Assembly: GCA_964647465.1 (NCBI GenBank) | Contig: CAZYFS010000016.1 | Location: 1-6,993, forward strand | DNA length: 6,993 nt | Source of the DNA: CAZYFS01 sp964647465 | GTDB lineage: Bacteria; Patescibacteriota; Minisyncoccia; Minisyncoccales; UBA1441 | Reading direction: 5' to 3' | Shown: positions 1 to 5,022 of the stretch, piece after piece | Position numbering within the stretch: position 1 is the stretch's first letter | Layout of the letters: each line of letters opens with the position of its first letter | Program-made: the position numbers and the translations under genes | Notes under the pieces: model-generated | Databases searched by the model: none | The model's input: the letters and a program-made list of their open reading frames with translations, nothing else | Told to the model about the DNA's origin: nothing

Positions 1-9
1 AAGCCACTT

Positions 10-37
10 TTGGCAAAACAAGAAAGGAGATTATAAT
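10..37 (+). promoter_or_regulatory. Sigma70-type promoter for the Cys-rich/chagasin unit
   Basis: TTGGCA (10-15, five of six matches to the -35 consensus) lies 16 bp before a perfect TATAAT (32-37). The predicted transcription start near 44 leaves a leader of only about 15 nt before the ATG at 60, with no Shine-Dalgarno inside it. An AGGAGA at 25-30 is too far upstream of the start to act as a ribosome site. All three forward frames close between 34 and 58, so any upstream gene has ended before this unit. Confidence 0.6.
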
Positions 38-59
38 ATAAATTTAACTAAAAAATAAC

Positions 60-350
60 ATGCCCAAAACAATAATTGCGATTATTATTGTAATCGTTCT
101 CGCGGGATTAGGTTACTGGGTTTATCAATCAACAATTGTTCCTGAAGAAATAAACACAGAAGGAAGTAAAATTTGCGTTGGTAACGAGGATCGTGTTGTT
201 TTTGGCGAAACCGGAGATTGTAACTGTGGTTGTTACAATAAAGACGATCTTCCTTCATCAACCAGTGGAGAATGTTTCTGCCAAGCACCTGATTCATGTG
301 AATGCCTAGCAGGCATGTGCGAAGGGTTTTTAAAGAAAATCAACAAATAG
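60..350 (+). CDS. Small membrane-anchored Cys-rich protein, probably the N-terminal half of a split chagasin-domain protein
   Basis: This 96-residue product is not a family I can name. Residues 1-4 are followed by a strongly hydrophobic segment (about 5-22, rich in Ile and Val) that should act as an uncleaved signal anchor, leaving the rest outside the cell. The outer part holds nine cysteines (39, 54, 56, 58, 72, 74, 80, 82, 87), including a CNCGC cluster and two CxC pairs (C72/C74 and C80/C82), which suggests a disulfide-rich or metal-binding mini-domain. There is no Cys in a lipobox position. The start is the ATG 15 nt after the predicted transcription start, without a Shine-Dalgarno. The last seven codons, after the Cys-rich block, look like out-of-frame sequence: in the -1 frame the same DNA begins a chagasin domain that overlaps by 49 nt. 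I infer that the two were one polypeptide. The coding call is firm; the function is unknown. Confidence 0.7.
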   Translation: MPKTIIAIIIVIVLAGLGYWVYQSTIVPEEINTEGSKICVGNEDRVVFGETGDCNCGCYNKDDLPSSTSGECFCQAPDSCECLAGMCEGFLKKINK

Positions 351-619
351 AAGCTAAAAACGGCGAGAAATTCTTTGTAACACTAGAAGCGAATCCAACT
401 ACTGGATATGGATGGCAAGTAGATTTTGATCCTGTTTATATCGAATTACTCGTAAAAAATTACGTTCCTAGTTCTTCAGAATTAATCGGTTCGGGTGGCG
501 AAGAAATCTTTGAGTTTCTTGCTAAAGAATTAGGAGGAACAGCAATAACATTTTCTTATCTGCGGCCGTGGGAAGAAGAATCAATCAAAGAAGAGATTTA
601 CGAGATAACCATAGACTAG
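302..619 (+). CDS. Chagasin-type (I42) cysteine-protease inhibitor domain
   Basis: The frame encodes a full chagasin/inhibitor I42 domain. All three inhibitory loops of the family are visible in order: NPTTGY (residues 31-36, followed by GW), GSGG (63-66) and RPW (88-90). Known members are immunoglobulin-like beta folds of about 110 residues that plug the active site of papain-family (C1) cysteine proteases. The domain itself begins near residue 11. The first ten residues (basic, reading MPSRHVRRVF) come from DNA that encodes the Cys-rich protein in another frame and are probably not a natural N-terminus. The ATG at 302 has no Shine-Dalgarno and lies 46 nt before the upstream stop codon, so simple re-initiation is unlikely. 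With a -1 shift near 329-335 the domain would be fused to the upstream membrane anchor and displayed outside the cell. The family call is strong; the start given here is only the first ATG in frame. Confidence 0.8.
   Translation: MPSRHVRRVFKENQQIEAKNGEKFFVTLEANPTTGYGWQVDFDPVYIELLVKNYVPSSSELIGSGGEEIFEFLAKELGGTAITFSYLRPWEEESIKEEIYEITID
329..335 (+). other. Slippery heptamer T TTA AAG at the Cys-rich/chagasin frame junction
   Basis: Read in the upstream frame, the bases are T, TTA, AAG, which fits the X XXY YYZ pattern for -1 ribosomal slippage. A -1 shift here joins residue 92 of the anchored Cys-rich protein to the chagasin domain, giving a product of about 186 residues; without it translation stops at the TAG at 348-350. 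I see no obvious downstream stem-loop. A GAAGGG two bases upstream is too close to be a typical stimulator. The run of five T (327-331) is equally compatible with a one-base loss or a homopolymer sequencing error. Confidence 0.4.
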
Positions 620-644
620 GATAAGGCGTGATTACCCGAAGTAG

Positions 645-806
645 TATTTCAAATGCTTTATTTCTATCGAAGCGGACAAATTAAAAAAGCATTTCAGGAA
701 TTCTTGCGAATTTCAATTCTTTAAGATTCTAGGTCGACTAGAAGAACTTAATAGGGAACTACTGAAATGGGTTCGTGTTTTTGGCAAGTTGATGTATGAT
801 AAATAA
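645..806 (+). pseudogene. Possible decayed coding remnant
   Basis: A stretch of 53 codons is open after the TAG at 642-644 and ends at the TAA at 804-806, with no plausible start codon near its beginning. Its second half reads as an amphipathic, protein-like sequence (LGRLEELNRELLKWVRVFGK). This loosely recalls the helix that precedes the YN..RPH motif near the end of IS481/IS3-type transposases, but the diagnostic motif is absent. It is in frame with the membrane protein starting at 828 but separated from it by the stop. The call is weak, and the stretch may be chance in AT-rich spacer. Confidence 0.2.
651..694 (+). repeat. Inverted repeat downstream of the chagasin gene
   Basis: AAATGCTTT (651-659) is the exact reverse complement of AAAGCATTT (686-694), with two more A-T pairs beyond one mismatch and a loop of about 20 nt. 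It begins 31 nt after the chagasin stop. No T-run follows, so it is not a typical intrinsic terminator. It might stabilise the transcript end. Confidence 0.3.
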
Positions 807-827
807 GAATTAATTAATATTTTCAAA

Positions 828-1649
828 ATGTCTTTTCTTAAAGGAATCAAAACAAAACATTTAGTGGTTATAACGATAATAGTTTCTTTCCTGCTAGTTA
901 TTTTTATCCCCATGCAAGAAGAATCCATTAAAGAGATTGGTACTATTCTTGGGATGGTGGGATTGCTTTTCGCAATTTTGATAGGTTTTTTTATTACTGA
1001 TTTATGGAGTCGATTTCAAAGGATAAGAGAGAATGTAGCAATAGAAGTAAGTGGCTTACAAACATATTTCTTGTTCACTAAGATTTTGGGTGATTTTCCT
1101 CGTCATAAAAAATGGGCTGACAAACAGAGGGAGCTTATTGATAAATATGTTAGGGAATTTTTCTACGTAGAATGGAGCGATTATGGCAAAATCGATGTCC
1201 ATTTCAATAATATTATAGATTCGCTTAGGGAGGTAGAAGAACTAGAAACAATCAAAGAAGACGAAACTTATGCCAATCTCTTACCTCTTCTGAACGAGAT
1301 TACCACGGCGAGAGAAAAGTTATTTATGTACGGCAAAGACAGATTAAATAAGATGGAATGGATGGTTCTTTTGTTCCTTACGGGAATTCTCGTTTTCTCT
1401 TTATTTATAATTCGTGCGCCAGGATTCTCGTCCTTGTTCTTATCGGGCACCTTAGTTTCAACTTTGGTTATTCTTATATTGATTCTGAGAGATTTAGACA
1501 ACTTAAGTTTTGGAGAGGATATGGTGTCATTCGAGCCCTACGAAACTATTTTTGATGTAATAGGCAAATCTCGTTTTTATCTCAAGAAAGATATTAAAGC
1601 AGGGAGAGTTACTCCTCCAAAAGGCACAAAATATAGGATTGGTGATTAA
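828..1649 (+). CDS. DUF4239 / bestrophin-like membrane protein
   Basis: The 273-residue protein has four membrane helices in a 2+2 layout: about residues 11-28, 37-58, 177-195 and 201-220. A charged, mostly helical loop of about 118 residues separates the two pairs. Helix 2 runs into DLWSRF (58-63), followed by RENVAIEVSGLQTY, matching the conserved patch of DUF4239 proteins (helix end, WSR/WSRY, then an E-x-x-x-L segment). After helix 4, LDNLSFGED and SFEPYE (about 223-239) match the family's LD.PF.G...S.EP block. The family is distantly related to bestrophin anion channels, but its function in bacteria is not established. Its length is typical. The ATG follows AT-rich sequence without a Shine-Dalgarno, and no in-frame start lies between it and the TAA at 804. 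TTGGCA at 781-786 and TATGAT at 795-800 are present but not well spaced as one promoter. A strong hairpin follows 72 nt after the stop, so it is probably transcribed alone. Confidence 0.75.
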   Translation: MSFLKGIKTKHLVVITIIVSFLLVIFIPMQEESIKEIGTILGMVGLLFAILIGFFITDLWSRFQRIRENVAIEVSGLQTYFLFTKILGDFPRHKKWADKQRELIDKYVREFFYVEWSDYGKIDVHFNNIIDSLREVEELETIKEDETYANLLPLLNEITTAREKLFMYGKDRLNKMEWMVLLFLTGILVFSLFIIRAPGFSSLFLSGTLVSTLVILILILRDLDNLSFGEDMVSFEPYETIFDVIGKSRFYLKKDIKAGRVTPPKGTKYRIGD

Positions 1650-1670
1650 ATTTTTAAGATAGAGAAATTA

Positions 1671-1691
1671 TTGAATACATTATATATTCAA
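1671..1691. repeat. TTGAATA/TATTCAA inverted repeat
   Basis: Seven-base arms at 1671-1677 and 1685-1691 flank a 7-nt AT-only-but-one loop, 22 nt after the DUF4239 stop. It could be a small operator or a weak 3'-end hairpin. Chance is also plausible at this base composition. Confidence 0.2.
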
Positions 1692-1721
1692 CAAAATAAT
1701 CTAAAACTAAGAATGGAGATC

Positions 1722-1767
1722 AAAAAGTGAGGACGAATCCGTGCGATTCGTTAATTCCTCACTTTTT
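1722..1767. terminator. Long intrinsic terminator hairpin, possibly bidirectional
   Basis: The arms AAAAAGTGAGG (1722-1732) and CCTCACTTTTT (1757-1767) are exact reverse complements. Inside them ACGAATC (1733-1739) pairs with GATTCGT (1745-1751) around the loop CGTGC. The only interruption is a 5-nt bulge (1752-1756). The 18 paired bases end in T5 on the right and start with A5 on the left, so the structure could stop transcription from either side. In the forward direction it closes the DUF4239 gene. Confidence 0.75.
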
Positions 1768-1775
1768 ATCGCTTT

Positions 1776-1871
1776 ATGTGTCCCGAAGTCCTGACCGAAA
1801 AAACTTTTTCGCATAAATTTCTTAGTGATGATGTGGTTAAGGTTGGGCAAAAAGGCTTTATAACTATCTAG
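1776..1871 (+). CDS. Doubtful 31-residue small open reading frame
   Basis: An ATG-started frame ends at TAG 1869-1871 and encodes 31 residues beginning MCPEVLTEK and ending KVGQKGFITI. The composition is soluble and protein-like, with no membrane segment. No Shine-Dalgarno or promoter is evident: it starts 9 nt after the terminator hairpin, and I recognise no family. It may be a remnant of a gene whose rest was lost when the downstream unit arrived, or chance. Confidence 0.15.
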   Translation: MCPEVLTEKTFSHKFLSDDVVKVGQKGFITI

Positions 1872-1885
1872 GATTATCGGCGGGC

Positions 1886-1903
1886 GATTTCTTTTCTAGG
1901 TGG
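1886..1903 (+). repeat. Left copy of a short direct repeat flanking the GC-rich gene
   Basis: GATTTCTTTTCTAGG (1886-1900) recurs with a single inserted G as GATTTCTTTTCGTAGG at 2428-2443. Its right part TTTTCTAGGTGG (1892-1903) recurs with one mismatch at 2453-2464. The copies bracket the promoter and the coding region of the compositionally distinct gene. Confidence 0.35.
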
Positions 1904-1931
1904 TTGACTTTAGTAAAATACAAACTATAAT
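1904..1931 (+). promoter_or_regulatory. Consensus sigma70-type promoter for the GC-rich gene
   Basis: TTGACT (1904-1909, five of six) is separated by 16 bp from a perfect TATAAT (1926-1931). The predicted start near 1938 gives a 28-nt leader containing a good Shine-Dalgarno. This is the best promoter in the window. Confidence 0.7.
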
Positions 1932-1953
1932 GCTGTTACAAATCCAAGATTAG

Positions 1954-1960
1954 AAGGGGG
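1954..1960 (+). promoter_or_regulatory. Shine-Dalgarno AAGGGGG
   Basis: AAGGGGG lies 5 nt before the ATG at 1966 and fixes that start. It is the only clear purine-rich ribosome site at proper spacing in the window; the other genes begin after A/T-rich or coupled contexts. Confidence 0.65.
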
Positions 1961-1965
1961 ACAAA

Positions 1966-2442
1966 ATGTTCAAGTTGTTGCCTTGCGCTAGTGAGGCGTT
2001 GGCAATTCTTTCGCCAGCCTTTGATAAGCTCTTTGGGTATAGCGAAAGAAGCGGATTCCACTTCATTATTCTCGATCCAGCTTCTAAGAGGTGGGAAGTG
2101 GAAGAGGACACGGCAAGCGCAATTCTTCTGGAGGGTTTCCTCGGAAGCAACGACAAAAAGCATGACTATCGCAAGATTGCTCTTTCGAAGGCGATGCAGG
2201 CATGGAGAGTAGAAATGCCTAATGCCTTTATCCAGTCGTTTGCGCCGGCTCTTATCGAAGAGGGGGATACGCCATATGCGGGCTCTTTCGTTTACAATGG
2301 GCTTGTTGTTGCAGTTAGCGGTCTTCAGCCTTACTTCGACGGGTTGGTCTCGATGTGGATCGCTTGTACTATTCAGCAAGTGCGCCAACATCATCGACAG
2401 CGATGGATTGCTCGGCACCCCACGGAAGATTTCTTTTCGTAG
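1966..2442 (+). CDS. Uncharacterised 158-residue soluble protein, GC-rich single-gene unit
   Basis: I cannot assign a family with confidence. The N-terminal half (1-60) mixes helix and strand with a WEVEED segment. The C-terminal half has a helix ending in KAMQAW (75-80), then GDTPYAGSFVYNGLVVAVSGLQPYFDG spread over residues 100-126, and a closing helix with an Arg/His-rich tail (140-151). The order of helix, glycine-bearing strand, an NGLVVAVSG-type strand, then D and helix recalls the GlcG/HbpS-like fold (PF03928), but this is only a topological resemblance. No signal peptide or membrane segment is visible, so it is likely cytoplasmic. A sampled 60-nt stretch is 50% GC against about 33% in the downstream operon, and codons favour G/C at third positions more than the neighbours do. 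It has its own promoter, Shine-Dalgarno and terminator, so it is transcribed alone. Overlapping frames on both strands exist but lack these signals. Confidence 0.75.
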   Translation: MFKLLPCASEALAILSPAFDKLFGYSERSGFHFIILDPASKRWEVEEDTASAILLEGFLGSNDKKHDYRKIALSKAMQAWRVEMPNAFIQSFAPALIEEGDTPYAGSFVYNGLVVAVSGLQPYFDGLVSMWIACTIQQVRQHHRQRWIARHPTEDFFS

Positions 2443-2464
2443 GAAGCCAATGTTTTCTAGGCGG
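2428..2464 (+). repeat. Right copies of the short direct repeat
   Basis: Two partial copies of the 1886-1903 motif lie here. GATTTCTTTTCGTAGG (2428-2443) overlaps the gene's last codons and its TAG stop. TTTTCTAGGCGG (2453-2464) runs into the terminator stem. Both are in direct orientation to the left copy. The motif is short and T-rich, so coincidence is possible. Confidence 0.3.
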
Positions 2465-2497
2465 GGTGGCCCAATTTACCACCCCGCACGTTTTTTT
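2461..2497 (+). terminator. Intrinsic terminator of the GC-rich gene
   Basis: GCGGGGTGG (2461-2469) pairs perfectly with CCACCCCGC (2479-2487) around a 9-nt loop, followed after ACG by seven T (2491-2497). It starts 18 nt after the stop codon. It is a textbook Rho-independent terminator, and it insulates the export operon downstream. Confidence 0.9.
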
Positions 2498-2517
2498 AAC
2501 AAGACAGATAAAGCAAT

Positions 2518-2546
2518 TTTAAAAGTGTTATCGAGAATGATACAAT
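2518..2546 (+). promoter_or_regulatory. Likely promoter of the export operon (extended -10)
   Basis: TACAAT (2541-2546, five of six) is preceded by TGA (2538-2540), giving an extended -10 TGnTACAAT. TTTAAA (2518-2523, four of six to the -35 consensus) sits 17 bp upstream. The predicted start near 2553 leaves a leader of about 54 nt, rich in A and T and with no Shine-Dalgarno. It lies just after the preceding terminator, where an operon promoter is expected. Confidence 0.45.
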
Positions 2547-2606
2547 TAGTTTATTAGAAGAAATTAAATTAAGCAGTTAATAAGTTTTAAATAATTATCT
2601 AAAAAA

Positions 2607-4295
2607 ATGAAAAAATTAACCATAGCTATTGTTGTAATCGTGATTTTGGTTGGTGTTGGAATAAGCTATCAAGCTTTTTTTAAAAAAGAAGAAGCGAAAT
2701 TTTCAGTAGCGATAGCAGAAATTAGCGATATAACAGAAAAAGTTTCTGTGACAGGAAGCTTAGTTCCTTTGCAAAGAATTGACTTAGAACCAAAAATCCA
2801 ACAAGAAGTAAAAGAGGTTTTGGTTGAAGTTTCAGACAAAGTAGAAGAAGGGAAGTTATTAATTCAGTTAGATAGAAGAGATGCTTTGATCCAAGTAGAT
2901 AAAAGTAGAGCCAGTCTAAATAGCGTCAGTCAAGAAATAAATCTTCTAGAAACTAGACTAAAGAATGCGGAACAAGATTTAGAAGAAGTAGAACAAACTG
3001 CTATTAAAAATGTGAGTAAGGCAGAAGCAAGCCTAGAAGAAGCAAAGACTAATTTAACAACCAAGCATCAGAATTTAGATGACGTAGAGGAGGTTGAAAG
3101 CAATGAGCTAGAACAAGCTTACGAAGATGCCCTCACTCTTTTACGGGGAACTTATCTTCAAGTGGATAATACTTATTGGGCAGTAGAATCAATTCAAAGA
3201 ACTTATTTTTATCAAAATGATCAAGAAGGATCTCGAGTCAAAAGAGAAAAGCGCCAAATAGAATTAGCGAAAGAAGATATTTATTCTGTTTTAGAAATAG
3301 CTCAGGAAACAGGGGATAGTAGTGACATTGACGAGGTTCTTTCTGTAACCGAGGTGAAGTTAAAAGAGGTTTATCAATCCCTATCTGTAATTAGGGAAAT
3401 TTGCGGACAAACTTACTATCATATAGTTGCTGACGCAGATAAAACCATATTGGATACTCAAAAAAGCAACATAGATACGGTAATTTCTGCTTTAATTTCA
3501 GCAAAACAGGATATAGAAAGTCAGGAAATTTCCAGTCGCAAAAATGTAAACAGTGCTCAAGCAACATTGGATATAGCGCAATCACAACTAGATAGTGCTG
3601 GCAGCAGCTTAAGTTATGTTGAAACTCAAGGGCAGCAACAGATAACTCAAGCTCAATCTAAGATAGAGCAATTGGAACAAGAATTAAGCTTGAAAGAATT
3701 AAATCGAGTAATTTCCACGACAAATTTAGCTCAGGCTCAAAAAGGACTGGAAGATACTAGCATCAAGGCGCCAATGGCCGGTACTGTTACCAAAGTGGAT
3801 ATCGAGAAAGGGGAAACAGCCAAGCCAGGGGTTGTTGTTGTTTCCATGATTCCTGAATATAAATACAAGATAGAGATTGATGTTTCCGAAGTTAATATCG
3901 GTAAAATCAAAAAAGGCGGTTTGGCGAAAGTAGAGTTTGATGCATTTCCCGATGAAACTTATCAGGGGCAAGTTGATAAAGTTTATCCATCAGAAATCGT
4001 GAAAGAGGGAGTCATTTATTATCGGGTAGAAGTTTTATTGAATGAATATCTAGAGAAACTAAAATCTGGTTTTACTGCCAATTTAGATATTATTATTGGG
4101 CAACGGGAAAACGTAATAACAGTTCCTTATGTGGCTGTGAAAGAGGATGAACAGGGCAAGTACGTAAAAATTGTAGAAGATGGCGAAATCAAGGAAGAGA
4201 GAAGGGTGGAGATAGGCTTGGGGAGCGATACAAGAATAGAAATTAAAGAAGGCTTAGAGCAAGGAGAAGAAGTAGTTCTTTACGAAGAGAATTAA
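2607..4295 (+). CDS. HlyD/MacA-type membrane-fusion (adaptor) subunit of an ABC exporter
   Basis: This 562-residue protein has one N-terminal membrane helix (about 4-20) with no lipobox Cys. The first lipoyl half-motif is at 60-90 (VKEVLVEVSDKVEEGKLLIQLD, with QQ where most homologues have SG). A long coiled-coil arm out (about 92-170) and back (about 305-380) follows, with many Glu, Gln and Lys. The second lipoyl half is at 383-413 (IKAPMAGTVTKVDIEKGE). The beta-barrel is at about 420-497, and a membrane-proximal domain (about 498-562) includes VITVPYVAV. Between the arms lies about 130 residues of extra helical sequence (170-300) containing the only cysteine (266), which lengthens the protein well beyond the roughly 370 residues of MacA. 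Adaptors of this family couple MacB-type pumps to substrate. In an envelope without an outer membrane no TolC partner is needed, as with Bacillus YknX. It opens the operon; its stop lies 4 nt before the ATPase start. The family is certain, the substrate unknown. Confidence 0.9.
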   Translation: MKKLTIAIVVIVILVGVGISYQAFFKKEEAKFSVAIAEISDITEKVSVTGSLVPLQRIDLEPKIQQEVKEVLVEVSDKVEEGKLLIQLDRRDALIQVDKSRASLNSVSQEINLLETRLKNAEQDLEEVEQTAIKNVSKAEASLEEAKTNLTTKHQNLDDVEEVESNELEQAYEDALTLLRGTYLQVDNTYWAVESIQRTYFYQNDQEGSRVKREKRQIELAKEDIYSVLEIAQETGDSSDIDEVLSVTEVKLKEVYQSLSVIREICGQTYYHIVADADKTILDTQKSNIDTVISALISAKQDIESQEISSRKNVNSAQATLDIAQSQLDSAGSSLSYVETQGQQQITQAQSKIEQLEQELSLKELNRVISTTNLAQAQKGLEDTSIKAPMAGTVTKVDIEKGETAKPGVVVVSMIPEYKYKIEIDVSEVNIGKIKKGGLAKVEFDAFPDETYQGQVDKVYPSEIVKEGVIYYRVEVLLNEYLEKLKSGFTANLDIIIGQRENVITVPYVAVKEDEQGKYVKIVEDGEIKEERRVEIGLGSDTRIEIKEGLEQGEEVVLYEEN

Positions 4296-4299
4296 TTTC

Positions 4300-5007
4300 A
4301 TGATAGAAGCCATAAAACTAAGAAAAGAATATAGTTCTGGTTCCGTTGTAACTCCTGTCTTGAGGGAAGTTAGTTTTAAGATAGAAGAAGGAGAATTCGT
4401 GGGCATTGTGGGAACTTCAGGTTCAGGCAAATCAACCTTGTTAAATATTATCGGACTCCTTGATGCTCCTACCGAAGGAAGTTATTTGATTGACGGGAAA
4501 CAAGTGAGCGATATCAGTAAAGATGAAATGGCTCATATTAGAAATCAGAAAATAGGATTTGTATTTCAGCGCTACAATCTTCTGCCTCGAACTTCAGTTT
4601 TAGAAAATGTTATATTGCCCACTATCTATAATCCTAATATTAAAAGAGAGGAAGCAGAACAAAAAGCCAGAGAACTTCTGAAGAAAGTGGATTTGTTACA
4701 TCGCCTAGATAATCGCCCGAATGAACTTTCGGGAGGAGAATCTCAACGGGTGGCTATCGCACGAGCCCTAATTAATAATCCCTCTTTAATTTTAGCTGAC
4801 GAACCAACAGGAAATTTAGGCTATAAAAATACGGAGCCAATAATGAATCTTTTTAAGGAACTCAACAAAGAAGGGCATACTATTCTTTTAGTCACTCATT
4901 CTAAGGACATAGCTTCTTATGCCCCCAGGATTTTGCATCTTACTAAGGGGATAATGAAAGAGGAATTACCTCCTTCTTTTGATCACAAAAACCATGACAC
5001 AAAATAA
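4300..5007 (+). CDS. MacB/LolD-class ABC transporter ATPase
   Basis: The 235-residue nucleotide-binding subunit would sit on the inner face of the membrane and power the adjacent permeases. Motifs in order are: Walker A GTSGSGKST (38-46); Q-loop Gln90 in FVFQRYNLLP, the usual sequence of this class; signature LSGGESQR (143-150); Walker B LILADEPT (163-170) with catalytic Glu168; and H-switch His200 in LLVTH. The D-loop is unusual: after DEPTGNL the expected Asp is Gly174 (GNLGYK instead of GNLDSK). The C-terminus ends shortly after LTKGIM with a hydrophilic tail. ATPases of this class (LolD, MacB NBD, YknY) work by mechanotransmission with FtsX-like permeases. The gene follows the adaptor by 4 nt and precedes the first permease by 15 nt, so translation is probably coupled; no clear Shine-Dalgarno is seen. 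Confidence 0.95.
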   Translation: MIEAIKLRKEYSSGSVVTPVLREVSFKIEEGEFVGIVGTSGSGKSTLLNIIGLLDAPTEGSYLIDGKQVSDISKDEMAHIRNQKIGFVFQRYNLLPRTSVLENVILPTIYNPNIKREEAEQKARELLKKVDLLHRLDNRPNELSGGESQRVAIARALINNPSLILADEPTGNLGYKNTEPIMNLFKELNKEGHTILLVTHSKDIASYAPRILHLTKGIMKEELPPSFDHKNHDTK

Positions 5008-5022
5008 GTTCAGATAATAATC

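Larger units (their letters stand above)
1650..1965. other. 316-nt spacer between the DUF4239 gene and the GC-rich gene
   Basis: In order, this spacer holds an AT-rich inverted repeat (1671-1691), the long terminator hairpin (1722-1767), a doubtful 31-codon reading frame (1776-1871), a weak AT-rich palindrome CGAAAA/TTTTCG (1796-1811), a copy of a short direct repeat (1886-1903), a consensus promoter (1904-1931) and a Shine-Dalgarno (1954-1960). I see no tRNA or other structured RNA in it. Confidence 0.6.

Noticed and set aside
85..297. A 70-residue reverse-strand frame inside the Cys-rich gene
   Set aside because: It lies wholly inside a supported forward gene and has no promoter or ribosome site of its own.
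713..928. A 71-residue reverse-strand frame at the start of the DUF4239 gene
   Set aside because: It is antisense to the membrane protein's N-terminus, with a low-complexity Ser-rich end and no start signals.
1358..1555. A 65-residue forward frame inside the DUF4239 gene
   Set aside because: It is an out-of-frame shadow of helices 3 and 4, which explains its hydrophobic look.
1796..1811. CGAAAA/TTTTCG palindrome as a terminator or operator
   Set aside because: The stem is only six mostly A-T pairs with no following T-run. It is likely chance in AT-rich spacer.
1936..2418. A 160-residue reverse-strand frame over the GC-rich gene
   Set aside because: Promoter, Shine-Dalgarno and terminator all point to the forward gene. 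The reverse product is Arg/Ser/Cys-rich and fits an antisense shadow in GC-richer DNA.
2222..2557. A 111-residue forward frame overlapping the end of the GC-rich gene
   Set aside because: It runs straight through the terminator hairpin and its T-run, has no ribosome site, and has shadow-like composition.
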